Shown: one piece after another, positions 1 through 6,320 of the stretch
Layout of the letters: each line of letters starts with the position of its first letter
Numbering within the stretch: position 1 is the stretch's first letter
NCBI GenBank assembly: GCA_002337215.1
Contig: DDFO01000056.1
Coordinates: forward strand, 45,499 to 69,627
Direction: 5' to 3'
Length of the DNA stretch: 24,129 bases
Origin: Phycisphaerales bacterium UBA1926
Lineage (GTDB): Bacteria > Planctomycetota > Phycisphaerae > Phycisphaerales > UBA1924
The notes under the pieces: model-generated
Told to the model about the DNA's origin: nothing
What the model saw: only the letters and a program-made list of their open reading frames with translations
Database searches by the model: none
Translations under genes and position numbers: made by a program

Positions 1-407
1 CGGCCCGGGGAACGCGCGCCCGCCACGACATCGAATGTCATGATCGTGAGCGGATTCGCGTTGTCATCGGTGCCCAAGAGCGCCGAATGGAACATGTTGA
101 TGCTGTTGATCGACCCGCTGTTGCTGGTGGGCGTCGTGCCGATGCCCTGCATCAGCGGTGTGATGTTGGTGACGGTGTACGCGTCAGCGTTGGTCGCCCG
201 GAACGAACCGACAAACCCGCCGAAGTACCCCGAAGCATCCAGGCCTGTCGTGTGGGCGGAGACCGTCCACGTGATCGTGTCGCCGACGTTTGCCTGTGTG
301 GCATCCACGCTGAAGAAGAAGGTGATGCTTGCCCCGGATGCGGCCGAACCACCGACTGCGAGCCCGGCGATCGCCGTGAAGGTTGCTCTGCGAATGCCCG
401 AGTGCAT
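1..407 (-). CDS. Secreted PEP-CTERM-family-like protein, 3' end outside window
   Basis: Partial gene running off the left edge; 135 residues are visible with no stop. It begins MHSGIRRATFTAIAGLAVGG, a short basic stretch and hydrophobic core typical of a Sec signal peptide. The mature part has ITWTVSAH, YFGGFVGSF, TTPTSN and SALLGTDD blocks, all shared with the two proteins at 643-1299 and 1296-1946, so the three are paralogues. By that comparison the missing C-terminus should carry the VP-hydrophobic-RRRR sorting tail. Start: AGGAG at 418-422 lies 10 nt before this ATG and 7 nt before an adjacent in-frame GTG at 410, which is an equally possible start. Molecular function is unknown; export to the envelope or matrix is inferred from the signal peptide and family. 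Confidence 0.72.
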   Translation of the reverse strand, partial: MHSGIRRATFTAIAGLAVGGSAASGASITFFFSVDATQANVGDTITWTVSAHTTGLDASGYFGGFVGSFRATNADAYTVTNITPLMQGIGTTPTSNSGSINSINMFHSALLGTDDNANPLTIMTFDVVAGARSPG

Positions 408-642
408 CACCGCTCATCTCCTATCGCGTAAAGAACCAGGTCCCGGACGACCAGCGACCCCGGGCCGTCGCAATTGTGCTACCTTTCCCAGATAGATCGG
501 CAGGGGGGCGTGCTGGGTCTACCCCGTATTCCGTGGCCAATCGCCATCACGATCACGGTACCACGCAACAGCAACAGATCGAAAAAGCAAACCCAAGAAT
601 CAGGGAGGAACACGATCTCTCGGGGTCTCTGTTCCATTCGAC
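408..642. other. Intergenic region between two PEP-CTERM-like genes
   Basis: No convincing gene on either strand. It contains the Shine-Dalgarno of the left-hand gene (418-422). I saw no strong hairpin with a T-tract, so a single transcript across all three paralogues remains possible. Confidence 0.5.
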
Positions 643-1299
643 TCAAGTGCCGACGCGGACGGCCCGCCGCCGCCGACCCAGTCCCGAAGCCAGTCCCGAA
701 GCCCGCCCTGTACACAGGCAGGCACCGAGGGCCAAGGCCAGCCCCGCCCCGGGCACCGGCACGACCAGCACATCCGAGACCACATCGAATTCCGCGATCT
801 CGATCGGAATGCCGAAGATGTTGTCATCTGGCACGACGCTCAGAATCCCGTCGCTTTCGTATGAAAGCCTGGTCTGATTCCCGGAGGGAGCGGTGGCATC
901 GGAGAGAAAATCGAATGTGAAGATTGGAACCGGGTTTGTAGTATCAGGTCCCACAAACACGCCCATATTAAAAATGTCGATATCAACGATTGCGAGCGCA
1001 TCGACTCTGTGTGACGAGTTTATTCTAGCTAATAGACTCCGAGACCAGATAATCTGCCCGTTAGCATCTCCAGTCGGTACGAACGATCCCACGTATCCGC
1101 CGAAGTACCCCGTCGGGTCCGGCGTCGTATAACTCGCCCACACCGTCCACGTCACCGGCTCCGCCCCCGCCACCACCTCGGCCGTGTTGAACGGGTCCCC
1201 ATCCAGATCGAAGTGAAGCGTCACGCTGATCTCGGCTGACCCGAGCCCGGCCGCGCCCGCCAGCGTCGCGAATGCTACGTACGCCATATTCACCTTCAT
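643..1299 (-). CDS. Secreted PEP-CTERM-like protein (218 aa)
   Basis: The start is ATG at 1299, overlapping the stop of the upstream paralogue as ATGA, with AAGGAAGG 9 nt upstream; translational coupling is likely. The first ~20 residues (MKVNMAYVAFATLAGAAGLG) form a signal peptide ending near SAE. The mature part has VTLHFDLDGD, PVTWTVWAS and YFGGYVGSF blocks shared with the other two family members, then a divergent middle. The C-terminus reads VPVPGAGLALALGACLCTG, followed by GLASGLG and RRRR: a PEP-CTERM/exosortase-type tail with a VP motif, hydrophobic run and basic end, here stretched by about ten residues. The middle (about 890-1080) is markedly lower in GC and uses CTA, TTA, AGA and ATA codons absent from its neighbours. 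Function is unknown; the longer upstream reading in the same frame lacks a ribosome site and overlaps the neighbouring gene. Confidence 0.85.
   Translation of the reverse strand: MKVNMAYVAFATLAGAAGLGSAEISVTLHFDLDGDPFNTAEVVAGAEPVTWTVWASYTTPDPTGYFGGYVGSFVPTGDANGQIIWSRSLLARINSSHRVDALAIVDIDIFNMGVFVGPDTTNPVPIFTFDFLSDATAPSGNQTRLSYESDGILSVVPDDNIFGIPIEIAEFDVVSDVLVVPVPGAGLALALGACLCTGRASGLASGLGRRRRAVRVGT
679..708. repeat. 12-nt tandem duplication in the sorting-tail coding region
   Basis: The unit CCAGTCCCGAAG occurs twice in direct succession near 682-705. On the coding (minus) strand it yields the repeated GLASGLG just before the RRRR end, so it lengthens the distance between the hydrophobic run and the basic tail. 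Probably replication slippage. Confidence 0.6.
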
Positions 1300-1946
1300 G
1301 ATTCGCGACCTTCCTTCTTCCGCCGCCGGCTGGCCGGCGCCAGCACGCCGAGCCCCAGCACCGCTCCTGCGCCCCCGCCCGGCACGAACAGCGTGTCCGA
1401 GATGATCGAGAACTGCGGGAACTCGTCGAACAGCGTGAAGATACTTCCATCGGCGAACATGTTCGACACGCCGTCCGCGGTGTACCGGACGCCTGGCGGC
1501 TGATCGGGGTCGAGACGCGTCACGCCGTCCACCGTCATATCGAACGCGAAGATCGCGATCGGGTTCGACGGATCGTCTGTCCCCAGCAGCGCGCTGTTGA
1601 AGATGTTGATGTTCTCGACCGTCGTACCGTTGCTCGTCGGCGTTGTCCCCTCGCCGCCCATCAGGTTGGTGAGGTTGCCGACCGACCCCGACAGCGTCCC
1701 GTCGAACCGCAGGTCGGCCGAGAACGAGCCCACGAACCCGCCGAAATACGCCTCGGCGTCGGGAAACCCGATGAACGACGCGTACACCGTCCATGTCACG
1801 GGCGACCCGTCATAGACCACCGGGTCCCCGCCCGAGAGCAGATCCCCATCGAGATCGAAGTGCAGCGTCACGCTCTGCGCCATCGAGGCCGATGCCAGCC
1901 CGACCCATGCAAAGAACGCCACTGCATTCGATGTACATGCGCGCAT
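1296..1946 (-). CDS. Secreted PEP-CTERM-like protein (216 aa)
   Basis: First visible gene of the paralogous group in the direction of transcription. Start ATG at 1946 is chosen because AAGGA lies 7 nt upstream; an in-frame ATG at 1961 has no comparable site. Signal peptide: MRACTSNAVAFFAWVGLASA with likely cleavage at MA/Q. Mature blocks are SVTLHFDLDGD, SPVTWTVYAS, YFGGFVGSF, TTPTSNGT, NIFNSALLGTDD and NPIAIFAFD. The tail FVPGGGAGAVLGLGVLAPAS then RRRKK is a PEP-CTERM-like sorting signal (VP motif, hydrophobic helix, basic end), known in that family to be processed by exosortase in organisms that make extracellular polysaccharide. No exosortase is in the window. The mature function is unrecognised. 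Confidence 0.88.
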   Translation of the reverse strand: MRACTSNAVAFFAWVGLASASMAQSVTLHFDLDGDLLSGGDPVVYDGSPVTWTVYASFIGFPDAEAYFGGFVGSFSADLRFDGTLSGSVGNLTNLMGGEGTTPTSNGTTVENINIFNSALLGTDDPSNPIAIFAFDMTVDGVTRLDPDQPPGVRYTADGVSNMFADGSIFTLFDEFPQFSIISDTLFVPGGGAGAVLGLGVLAPASRRRKKEGRES

Positions 1947-2069
1947 GCCCAGATCCTTCATGCAATGAGCAGGCTCGTGGAAATCGCCCGCCGCCCGCAT
2001 CCAATCTACACCACGGGATCGAGCCCGCCAGCGAATCCATACCACGAGACGTTCAGCCCACACGCAGGC

Positions 2070-2106
2070 AAAAAAGCACCGGCCGTCCCACGGTTGTGGA
2101 ACGGCC
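2070..2106 (-). terminator. Rho-independent terminator of the DJ-1/PfpI gene
   Basis: Stem 2081-2091 pairs with 2096-2106 around a GGTT loop. The single mismatch on the plus strand is a G-T wobble on the minus strand, giving an unbroken 11-bp stem there, followed after a few bases by a six-T run (A-tract at 2070-2075 on plus). It lies 39 bp after the stop at 2145. Confidence 0.85.
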
Positions 2107-2144
2107 GAGCATCTCTCTTCCTCTATTCAATTCTGCAGGTTGGC

Positions 2145-2714
2145 TCAGGCGGTCTTCTGCCGCTTGTGCACGCCCTCGGCGACTTCCTCAACCGTCTTGC
2201 GGATGAAGGCGTCGAGATCGGCGGGCGTCCGCGATGTCACCAAGCCTTGATCACAGACGACTTCCTTGTCGACCCAGCGGGCACCCGCGTTCTTCAGGTC
2301 CGTCTTGATCGACGGGTAGCTCGTCAGTTCACGGCCCGTGAGCACGTCGCACTCGATGAGCAGCTGCGGCCCGTGGCAGATCGCCGAGACCGGCTTGCCC
2401 GCCTTGAAGAACGACCGCGTGAATTCGACCGCGCTCTCGTCGCCTCGGAGTGTGTCGGGGTTCATCACGCCGCCCGGCAGGACCAGTGCGTCGAACTCGT
2501 CAACGCGCCCCATCGCCTCGCGGAGCGTCAGATCGACACCGACCGAGTCGCCCCAATCCCCGTCGCTCCAGCCGCGGATCGACCCGGACTTCGGCGAGAC
2601 GACCGAAACGGTCGCGCCGTGTTCCCGCAGCGATTCAGCGGGCTTCATCAGTTCGGAAAACTCAAATCCGTCGGTCGAGAGAATTGCAATCCTCGTGTCT
2701 TGAAGCTTCTTCAT
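2145..2714 (-). CDS. DJ-1/PfpI family protein (type 1 glutamine amidotransferase fold)
   Basis: 189 residues, the usual length for the PfpI/YhbO branch. The nucleophile elbow AICHGPQ (Cys113, His114) is intact and the family's conserved acidic residue is seen as Glu18 in DGFEFSEL. LVLPGG and SRTPADL match the usual conserved blocks. Known members act as stress-induced proteases, glyoxalases or protein deglycases; which applies here cannot be read from sequence. Start: ATG at 2714 with a near-perfect AAGGAGG 7 nt upstream; a longer in-frame reading to 2873 lacks this. It has its own promoter (2841-2869) and terminator (2070-2106), so it is a single-gene unit with a leader of about 120 nt, divergent from the antiporter gene. 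Confidence 0.92.
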   Translation of the reverse strand: MKKLQDTRIAILSTDGFEFSELMKPAESLREHGATVSVVSPKSGSIRGWSDGDWGDSVGVDLTLREAMGRVDEFDALVLPGGVMNPDTLRGDESAVEFTRSFFKAGKPVSAICHGPQLLIECDVLTGRELTSYPSIKTDLKNAGARWVDKEVVCDQGLVTSRTPADLDAFIRKTVEEVAEGVHKRQKTA

Positions 2715-2840
2715 AAAGGTGCCTCCTTGGCCTGTGGCTGTTCGAGAAATCGCGTTTCCAAGCGGATAATGCCGCGTTTCGGCCTGCGAGCAGCGTCTCG
2801 ACGGGCCGGTGTATAGATCATAGAAGACGCGAAGAGAAGC

Positions 2841-2869
2841 ACAGTAGAAGATAAATAGTACAAAGTCAA
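2841..2869 (-). promoter_or_regulatory. Sigma70-like promoter of the DJ-1/PfpI gene
   Basis: On the minus strand TTGACT (2869-2864) is followed after exactly 17 bp by TACTGT (2846-2841). The surrounding DNA is locally AT-rich. It predicts a leader of roughly 120 nt before the ATG at 2714. Confidence 0.6.
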
Positions 2870-2878
2870 GCACTTGAC
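2865..2878. promoter_or_regulatory. Dyad joining two back-to-back TTGAC elements
   Basis: GTCAAG-CA-CTTGAC is a perfect 6-bp inverted repeat with a 2-nt centre. One arm is part of the minus-strand -35 (TTGACT); the other begins a plus-strand TTGACG at 2874-2879 pointing to the antiporter gene. It could be an operator or simply two opposed -35 boxes. Confidence 0.4.
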
Positions 2879-2976
2879 GAACCTGGGTGTCAAACTCTTG
2901 TTATTGCGAGGGCGATTCTGTCGGCTGGGGGGGCCGTTTCTGGCAACCGGCGGCGCCCCGCGTCGAGCCGCGCCGC

Positions 2977-2982
2977 TAGTCT
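2977..2982 (+). promoter_or_regulatory. Leaderless-type -10 box of the antiporter gene
   Basis: TAGTCT ends 6 nt before the ATG at 2989, which has no Shine-Dalgarno. Transcription would start at or next to the start codon. Confidence 0.5.
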
Positions 2983-2988
2983 TCACGC

Positions 2989-4707
2989 ATGATCACCCTC
3001 GCCGCATCGGGCGACACCGCCCTGATGTCCAGCCTGTTTGTCGTCCTCGCCCTCGCGGGGCTCACCGCGCTCGCGATGGGCCGCGCCGGCATCGCCGCGA
3101 TCCCCGCGTTTATCGTCGCGGGCGCGATCGCCGGTCCGCACGCGCTGGGGCTCGTTCCCGACGCCGACCAGCTCGGCGGCATCTCCGATCTTGCCATCGT
3201 CCTCCTGCTCTTCGGGATCGGGCTCCACATCGAGCCGGGCGAACTGGGCAAGGGCTCTGTTCATCTCATCATCGCCGGGGCCGGCGCGGTGCTCGGGTGC
3301 ATCGCGTTGCTCTTCCCAGTCGCGTTGTTCTTCGGGCTCCCCTGGGCACCCGCCCTCGCCGTCGCGATGGCGCTCTCCGTCTCCTCCACCGCGGTCGTGC
3401 TCCGCCGGCTCATGCAACGCCGCGAGCTGCGCCACCCCGCGGGACGACTGGCGCTGGCGGTCCTCATCGTCCAGGACCTCGCCGTCCCCGTGCTGCTCAT
3501 CGCGATCGACGCACTCGCCAAGCTCAACGCCGGGGGCGATGCCCAGCCCGACCCGCTCCGCGTCGCGCTCGTCGCCGCCGCCAGCGTCGCCGGGGTCGCG
3601 GGGCTGCTCGTCGCGAGCAGGCTCGTCCTGCCCAGGCTGCTCCGCCAGGCCTCGCTCGTCGGGTCCGACGAGGTCATGCTCGCGCTCGGCGTCGCGATCG
3701 CGATCGGCGCCGCCCTCGCCACCAACGCCCTCGGGTTCAGCTACGAACTCGGGGCCTTCCTCTCGGGGCTCATCCTCGGCGCGACCCCCTTCCGCCACCA
3801 GATCGGTGCCCTCATCGGTCCCGCCCGCGACTTCTTCCTCGCCGTCTTCTTCACCACCCTGGGCATGGCGGTCGAGCTCGCCCCGCTCGCCGACCTCTGG
3901 CCCGCCGTCCTCATCGGCGGCACCCTCATGATCGTCATCAAATCGTTCGCGATCGGCGCCGCCTCCTGGGCAACCTGGGGCACCGGGCTGGTCGCCGCCA
4001 CCGTCGGGTTCACTCTTGCCCAAGCCGGTGAGTTCAGTCTCATCCTCCTCGAGGCCGCCGCGGACAAAGGCCTGATCGACGAGGGCACCCAGACCGCCGC
4101 CGTCGCGATCGTCGTCGTCAGCCTGATCCTGACACCCGTTCCCATCGCGCTCGGGCGGTGGTTCAAGCCCCTGCTCATCAGGATCCCCCAGCCCATATGG
4201 CGAAAGAGCGACGCCGACGGCCGGGTCGCCGAAGGCGGGCACGAACACGACGAATCCATCGTCCGCGTCGTCATCGGCGGGTTCGGCCCCATCGGCCGCG
4301 TCGCCGCCGAGCACTTCGAACGCGCCGGCATCCACACCACCATCATCGAACTCAACGAGAAGACCGTGCGCACAAACAAGGCCCTGGGCCGGCGCATGGT
4401 CTACGGCGATCTCTCCAAGCCCGAGGTCCTCGACTCCGCGGGCGTCCGCTCCGCCCAGGCCCTCATCCTGACCTCGCCCGACGAGAACGCCAACATGCGC
4501 GCATGCCACGTCGGGCGCAGCATGAACAAGGACATGTGCATCGTCACACGCATGAACCATCTGGGCAACGGGCTCCGCGCCAAGACCCTCGGCGCCGATG
4601 CGATCGTCGTCGAAGAAGTCGCCGCCGCCCAGGCGATGGAACGCGTCATCGCCGAACGATTCGGCGTAATCGCCCCGGACAACGACGACGACGTCACGGG
4701 CGAATAG
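2989..4707 (+). CDS. CPA2 (KefB/KefC-type) cation:proton antiporter with TrkA-N domain
   Basis: 572 residues. Residues ~10-410 form a dozen hydrophobic segments of the Na+/H+ exchanger fold, with LLFGIGLHIEPGEL and VLIVQDLAVPVLLIAIDAL typical of the CPA2/Kef family (the Q-D pair lies in the ion path). A soluble Rossmann TrkA-N domain follows, with the nucleotide loop GGFGPIGR from about Gly430 and an acidic residue at the end of strand 2 (IIELNE), fitting NAD(H) binding that gates transport. Known relatives exchange K+ or Na+ for H+ in the inner membrane; the ion is not predictable here. Length fits the family. The start lacks a ribosome site but has a TANNNT box 6 nt upstream. The stop overlaps the 3' end of the convergent PqiB-like gene by 14 bp. 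Confidence 0.93.
   Translation: MITLAASGDTALMSSLFVVLALAGLTALAMGRAGIAAIPAFIVAGAIAGPHALGLVPDADQLGGISDLAIVLLLFGIGLHIEPGELGKGSVHLIIAGAGAVLGCIALLFPVALFFGLPWAPALAVAMALSVSSTAVVLRRLMQRRELRHPAGRLALAVLIVQDLAVPVLLIAIDALAKLNAGGDAQPDPLRVALVAAASVAGVAGLLVASRLVLPRLLRQASLVGSDEVMLALGVAIAIGAALATNALGFSYELGAFLSGLILGATPFRHQIGALIGPARDFFLAVFFTTLGMAVELAPLADLWPAVLIGGTLMIVIKSFAIGAASWATWGTGLVAATVGFTLAQAGEFSLILLEAAADKGLIDEGTQTAAVAIVVVSLILTPVPIALGRWFKPLLIRIPQPIWRKSDADGRVAEGGHEHDESIVRVVIGGFGPIGRVAAEHFERAGIHTTIIELNEKTVRTNKALGRRMVYGDLSKPEVLDSAGVRSAQALILTSPDENANMRACHVGRSMNKDMCIVTRMNHLGNGLRAKTLGADAIVVEEVAAAQAMERVIAERFGVIAPDNDDDVTGE
4363..4375 (+). repeat. ACCGTGCGCACAA motif, copy in antiporter gene
   Basis: One of four exact copies of this 13-mer in the window (others at 5022, 17102 and, minus strand, 20627). 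Here it encodes T-V-R-T-N using ACA for threonine, a codon little used in these genes. Confidence 0.5.
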
Positions 4708-5641
4708 CCCCCGCCCCGCCCGACGGCCGCACCGGGATCTCCGGCGCCCACTCGAGCCACTTCGATTCAGGCTCGGGCGCGACATCGAACGACGCACCGT
4801 TGCCGACGCGGTCCCCGAGCCTCGTCGGCGTCGAGAACGCGATCGCGCCATCGATGAGCGCGTCCAGCGAATCCGCCCGGACCGTCAGCCCGCTGAACAG
4901 CCCCCAGTCCACCCCCACGCCCGAGGCGACCCAGAACCGCGAGTTGTCGCGCACGAGGATCGCGAACGCCGGGTCGATCGCCGCCCCGAATTCCACCTCC
5001 GACGCGTCGTCGGCGAGCCTCACCGTGCGCACAACCCCGACCGGCAGATCGCGGAACAGCACGGGCGTGCCCGGCGCGATCCCGCTCGCCCGAGGCGACC
5101 GCAGCACGAGCGTGAGCGCGTCGAGATCCTCCGCCCGGTCGATCAGCGGAGGGCTCGCGAGCCCGACGAACGAATTCGCCGGTTCCCCCGCCGCCGAGGG
5201 CAGCACCCCGATGTACCGGGGACCGAGCAGCGTCTCGAGCCCCGCGACCCGGCTCAGGCTCACCTCCGGGCGCACGATCCAGAACCTCGTCCCCTCCGCC
5301 GCCAGCCCCGCCGCCGAGGGCGCGAGCTCCGCGGTGATCTCGACCGAGTCCATCGCGCCCGCGAGCGCCACCGTGCGCACGACCCCGACCGTGACCCCAC
5401 GATGCCGGATCTCCGCGCCGGGCTTGATCCCGTCGGCGCTCGAGAAGGCGATCGAGATCATCGGCCCGCGCTCCCGCGTCGCCTCGCGCCACGCGAACCA
5501 ACCGATGCCCAGCAGCGCCAGCACCGGCACAAGCCAGACGAACGAGAACCGCCGGGGACGCACCCGCGCGAAGGGCGGCGCAGCCGACGGGGCACCCGCG
5601 TCCAACGTGTCTGGATCGAAATTGTCCGGCGAATCGCTCAT
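4694..5641 (-). CDS. pqiB: MCE/MlaD-domain protein, PqiB-like, two MCE repeats
   Basis: 315 residues. A cytosolic N-terminus rich in acidic and Pro/Ala residues is followed by one membrane helix (~33-50, FSFVWLVPVLALLGIGWFAW). Two MCE domains follow: the first from ~60 (GIKPGAEIRHRGVTVGVVRTV) and the second from ~175 (GIAPGTPVLFRDLPVGVVRTV). PqiB and YebT of enteric bacteria have three and seven MCE domains and form periplasm-spanning lipid tunnels; two repeats make this a short version. ATG at 5641 overlaps the pqiA-like stop (ATGA), so the pair is translationally coupled. A PqiC lipoprotein gene is not present. The last 14 bp overlap the convergent antiporter gene. Role inferred: phospholipid traffic between membranes. 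Confidence 0.88.
   Translation of the reverse strand: MSDSPDNFDPDTLDAGAPSAAPPFARVRPRRFSFVWLVPVLALLGIGWFAWREATRERGPMISIAFSSADGIKPGAEIRHRGVTVGVVRTVALAGAMDSVEITAELAPSAAGLAAEGTRFWIVRPEVSLSRVAGLETLLGPRYIGVLPSAAGEPANSFVGLASPPLIDRAEDLDALTLVLRSPRASGIAPGTPVLFRDLPVGVVRTVRLADDASEVEFGAAIDPAFAILVRDNSRFWVASGVGVDWGLFSGLTVRADSLDALIDGAIAFSTPTRLGDRVGNGASFDVAPEPESKWLEWAPEIPVRPSGGAGAIRP
5022..5034 (+). repeat. ACCGTGCGCACAA motif, copy in MCE gene
   Basis: Exact 13-mer. A near-copy (ACCGTGCGCACGA) is at 5370-5382 in the equivalent position of the other MCE repeat; both encode V-V-R-T-V on the minus strand, so these two copies are not independent. Confidence 0.45.
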
Positions 5642-6240
5642 CGTTCTCCTTCTGAGTCCCAGATCTGGTGCGGGTCGAACGCCGCCGACGCGAGCATGCT
5701 CAGGATCACCACCGCGCCGAACGCCGCGACCCCGATCCCGGGCGTCACCTCGACCAGATCGCCGAGTTTCACCACCGCGACCAGCACCGCGACGAGCAGC
5801 ACATCGACCATCCCCCATCGACCCACCCACTCGACGAACCGGTACGTCCGGGCGCGGTGGTGCGCGCGCATCGAGACCCCCGCGGTCAGGGTGAAGATCG
5901 CGACCAGCTTCGCGACCGGCGCCACGATCGAGAAGCACAGCACCGCGAGCCCGACCGCAAGATGCCCCTCGGCCAGCAGCGAGACCGTCCCGTGCCAGAT
6001 CGACGCGGCCGACTCGTGCCCCAGCCGCTCGATCGTCATCACCGGTGTGAACAGCGCGACGGGGTAGAGGATCAGCGCCGTCACCGCGAGCGCCGCGGCC
6101 CGCGCCGCGCTCCGCGGGTGAGGGTCCGTCGGGATCACCGTGTCGCACCGGGTGCACGACGCCCGCGACCGCCCGGGCAGCGGCGGGATCCGGTGCACCA
6201 GGCCGCAGCAGTGGCAGGCGGCGAGCGGGGGCGAAGGCAT
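5638..6240 (-). CDS. pqiA: PqiA-like integral membrane protein, single domain
   Basis: 200 residues. The N-terminus has two CxxC pairs (Cys9/Cys12 and Cys29/Cys32), the rubredoxin-like metal site seen in PqiA. Four hydrophobic segments follow (about 47-68, 93-120, 145-160, 170-188), with the family signature GRWGMVDVLLV at 140-150. Enteric PqiA has two such domains (~417 residues); this is one half. PqiA partners PqiB, whose homologue is encoded immediately downstream with an ATGA overlap. Start: ATG at 6240 is preferred over the in-frame ATG at 6267 because TATCAT ends 6 nt before it, matching the leaderless promoter pattern of neighbouring genes; neither has a good Shine-Dalgarno. Confidence 0.9.
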   Translation of the reverse strand: MPSPPLAACHCCGLVHRIPPLPGRSRASCTRCDTVIPTDPHPRSAARAAALAVTALILYPVALFTPVMTIERLGHESAASIWHGTVSLLAEGHLAVGLAVLCFSIVAPVAKLVAIFTLTAGVSMRAHHRARTYRFVEWVGRWGMVDVLLVAVLVAVVKLGDLVEVTPGIGVAAFGAVVILSMLASAAFDPHQIWDSEGER

Positions 6241-6246
6241 CACCCC

Positions 6247-6252
6247 ATGATA
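6247..6252 (-). promoter_or_regulatory. Leaderless-type -10 box of the pqiAB pair
   Basis: TATCAT on the minus strand ends 6 nt before the ATG at 6240. It favours that start and predicts a leaderless mRNA. Confidence 0.5.
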
Positions 6253-6309
6253 GGGAAATCGGCACACCCGCTTGCAGAACCTTCCGTGCGCACAGGCGGT
6301 CCCGCGGAC

Positions 6310-6315
6310 TACTGT
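6310..6315 (+). promoter_or_regulatory. Leaderless-type -10 box of the phosphoglycerate-mutase-like gene
   Basis: TACTGT ends 5 nt before the ATG at 6321; no Shine-Dalgarno is present. Confidence 0.5.
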
Positions 6316-6320
6316 CGCGC

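Noticed and set aside
1300..1794. Extension of the 643-1299 gene to 1794 as a 383-residue protein
   Set aside because: The extra part is an Arg-rich shadow of the upstream paralogue; the ATG at 1299 has a ribosome site and begins a signal peptide.
2983..4851. 622-codon open frame antisense to the antiporter gene
   Set aside because: Its product is a low-complexity Asp/Glu/Gly/Arg string, the expected shadow of a GC-rich gene; the plus strand has a coherent membrane protein.
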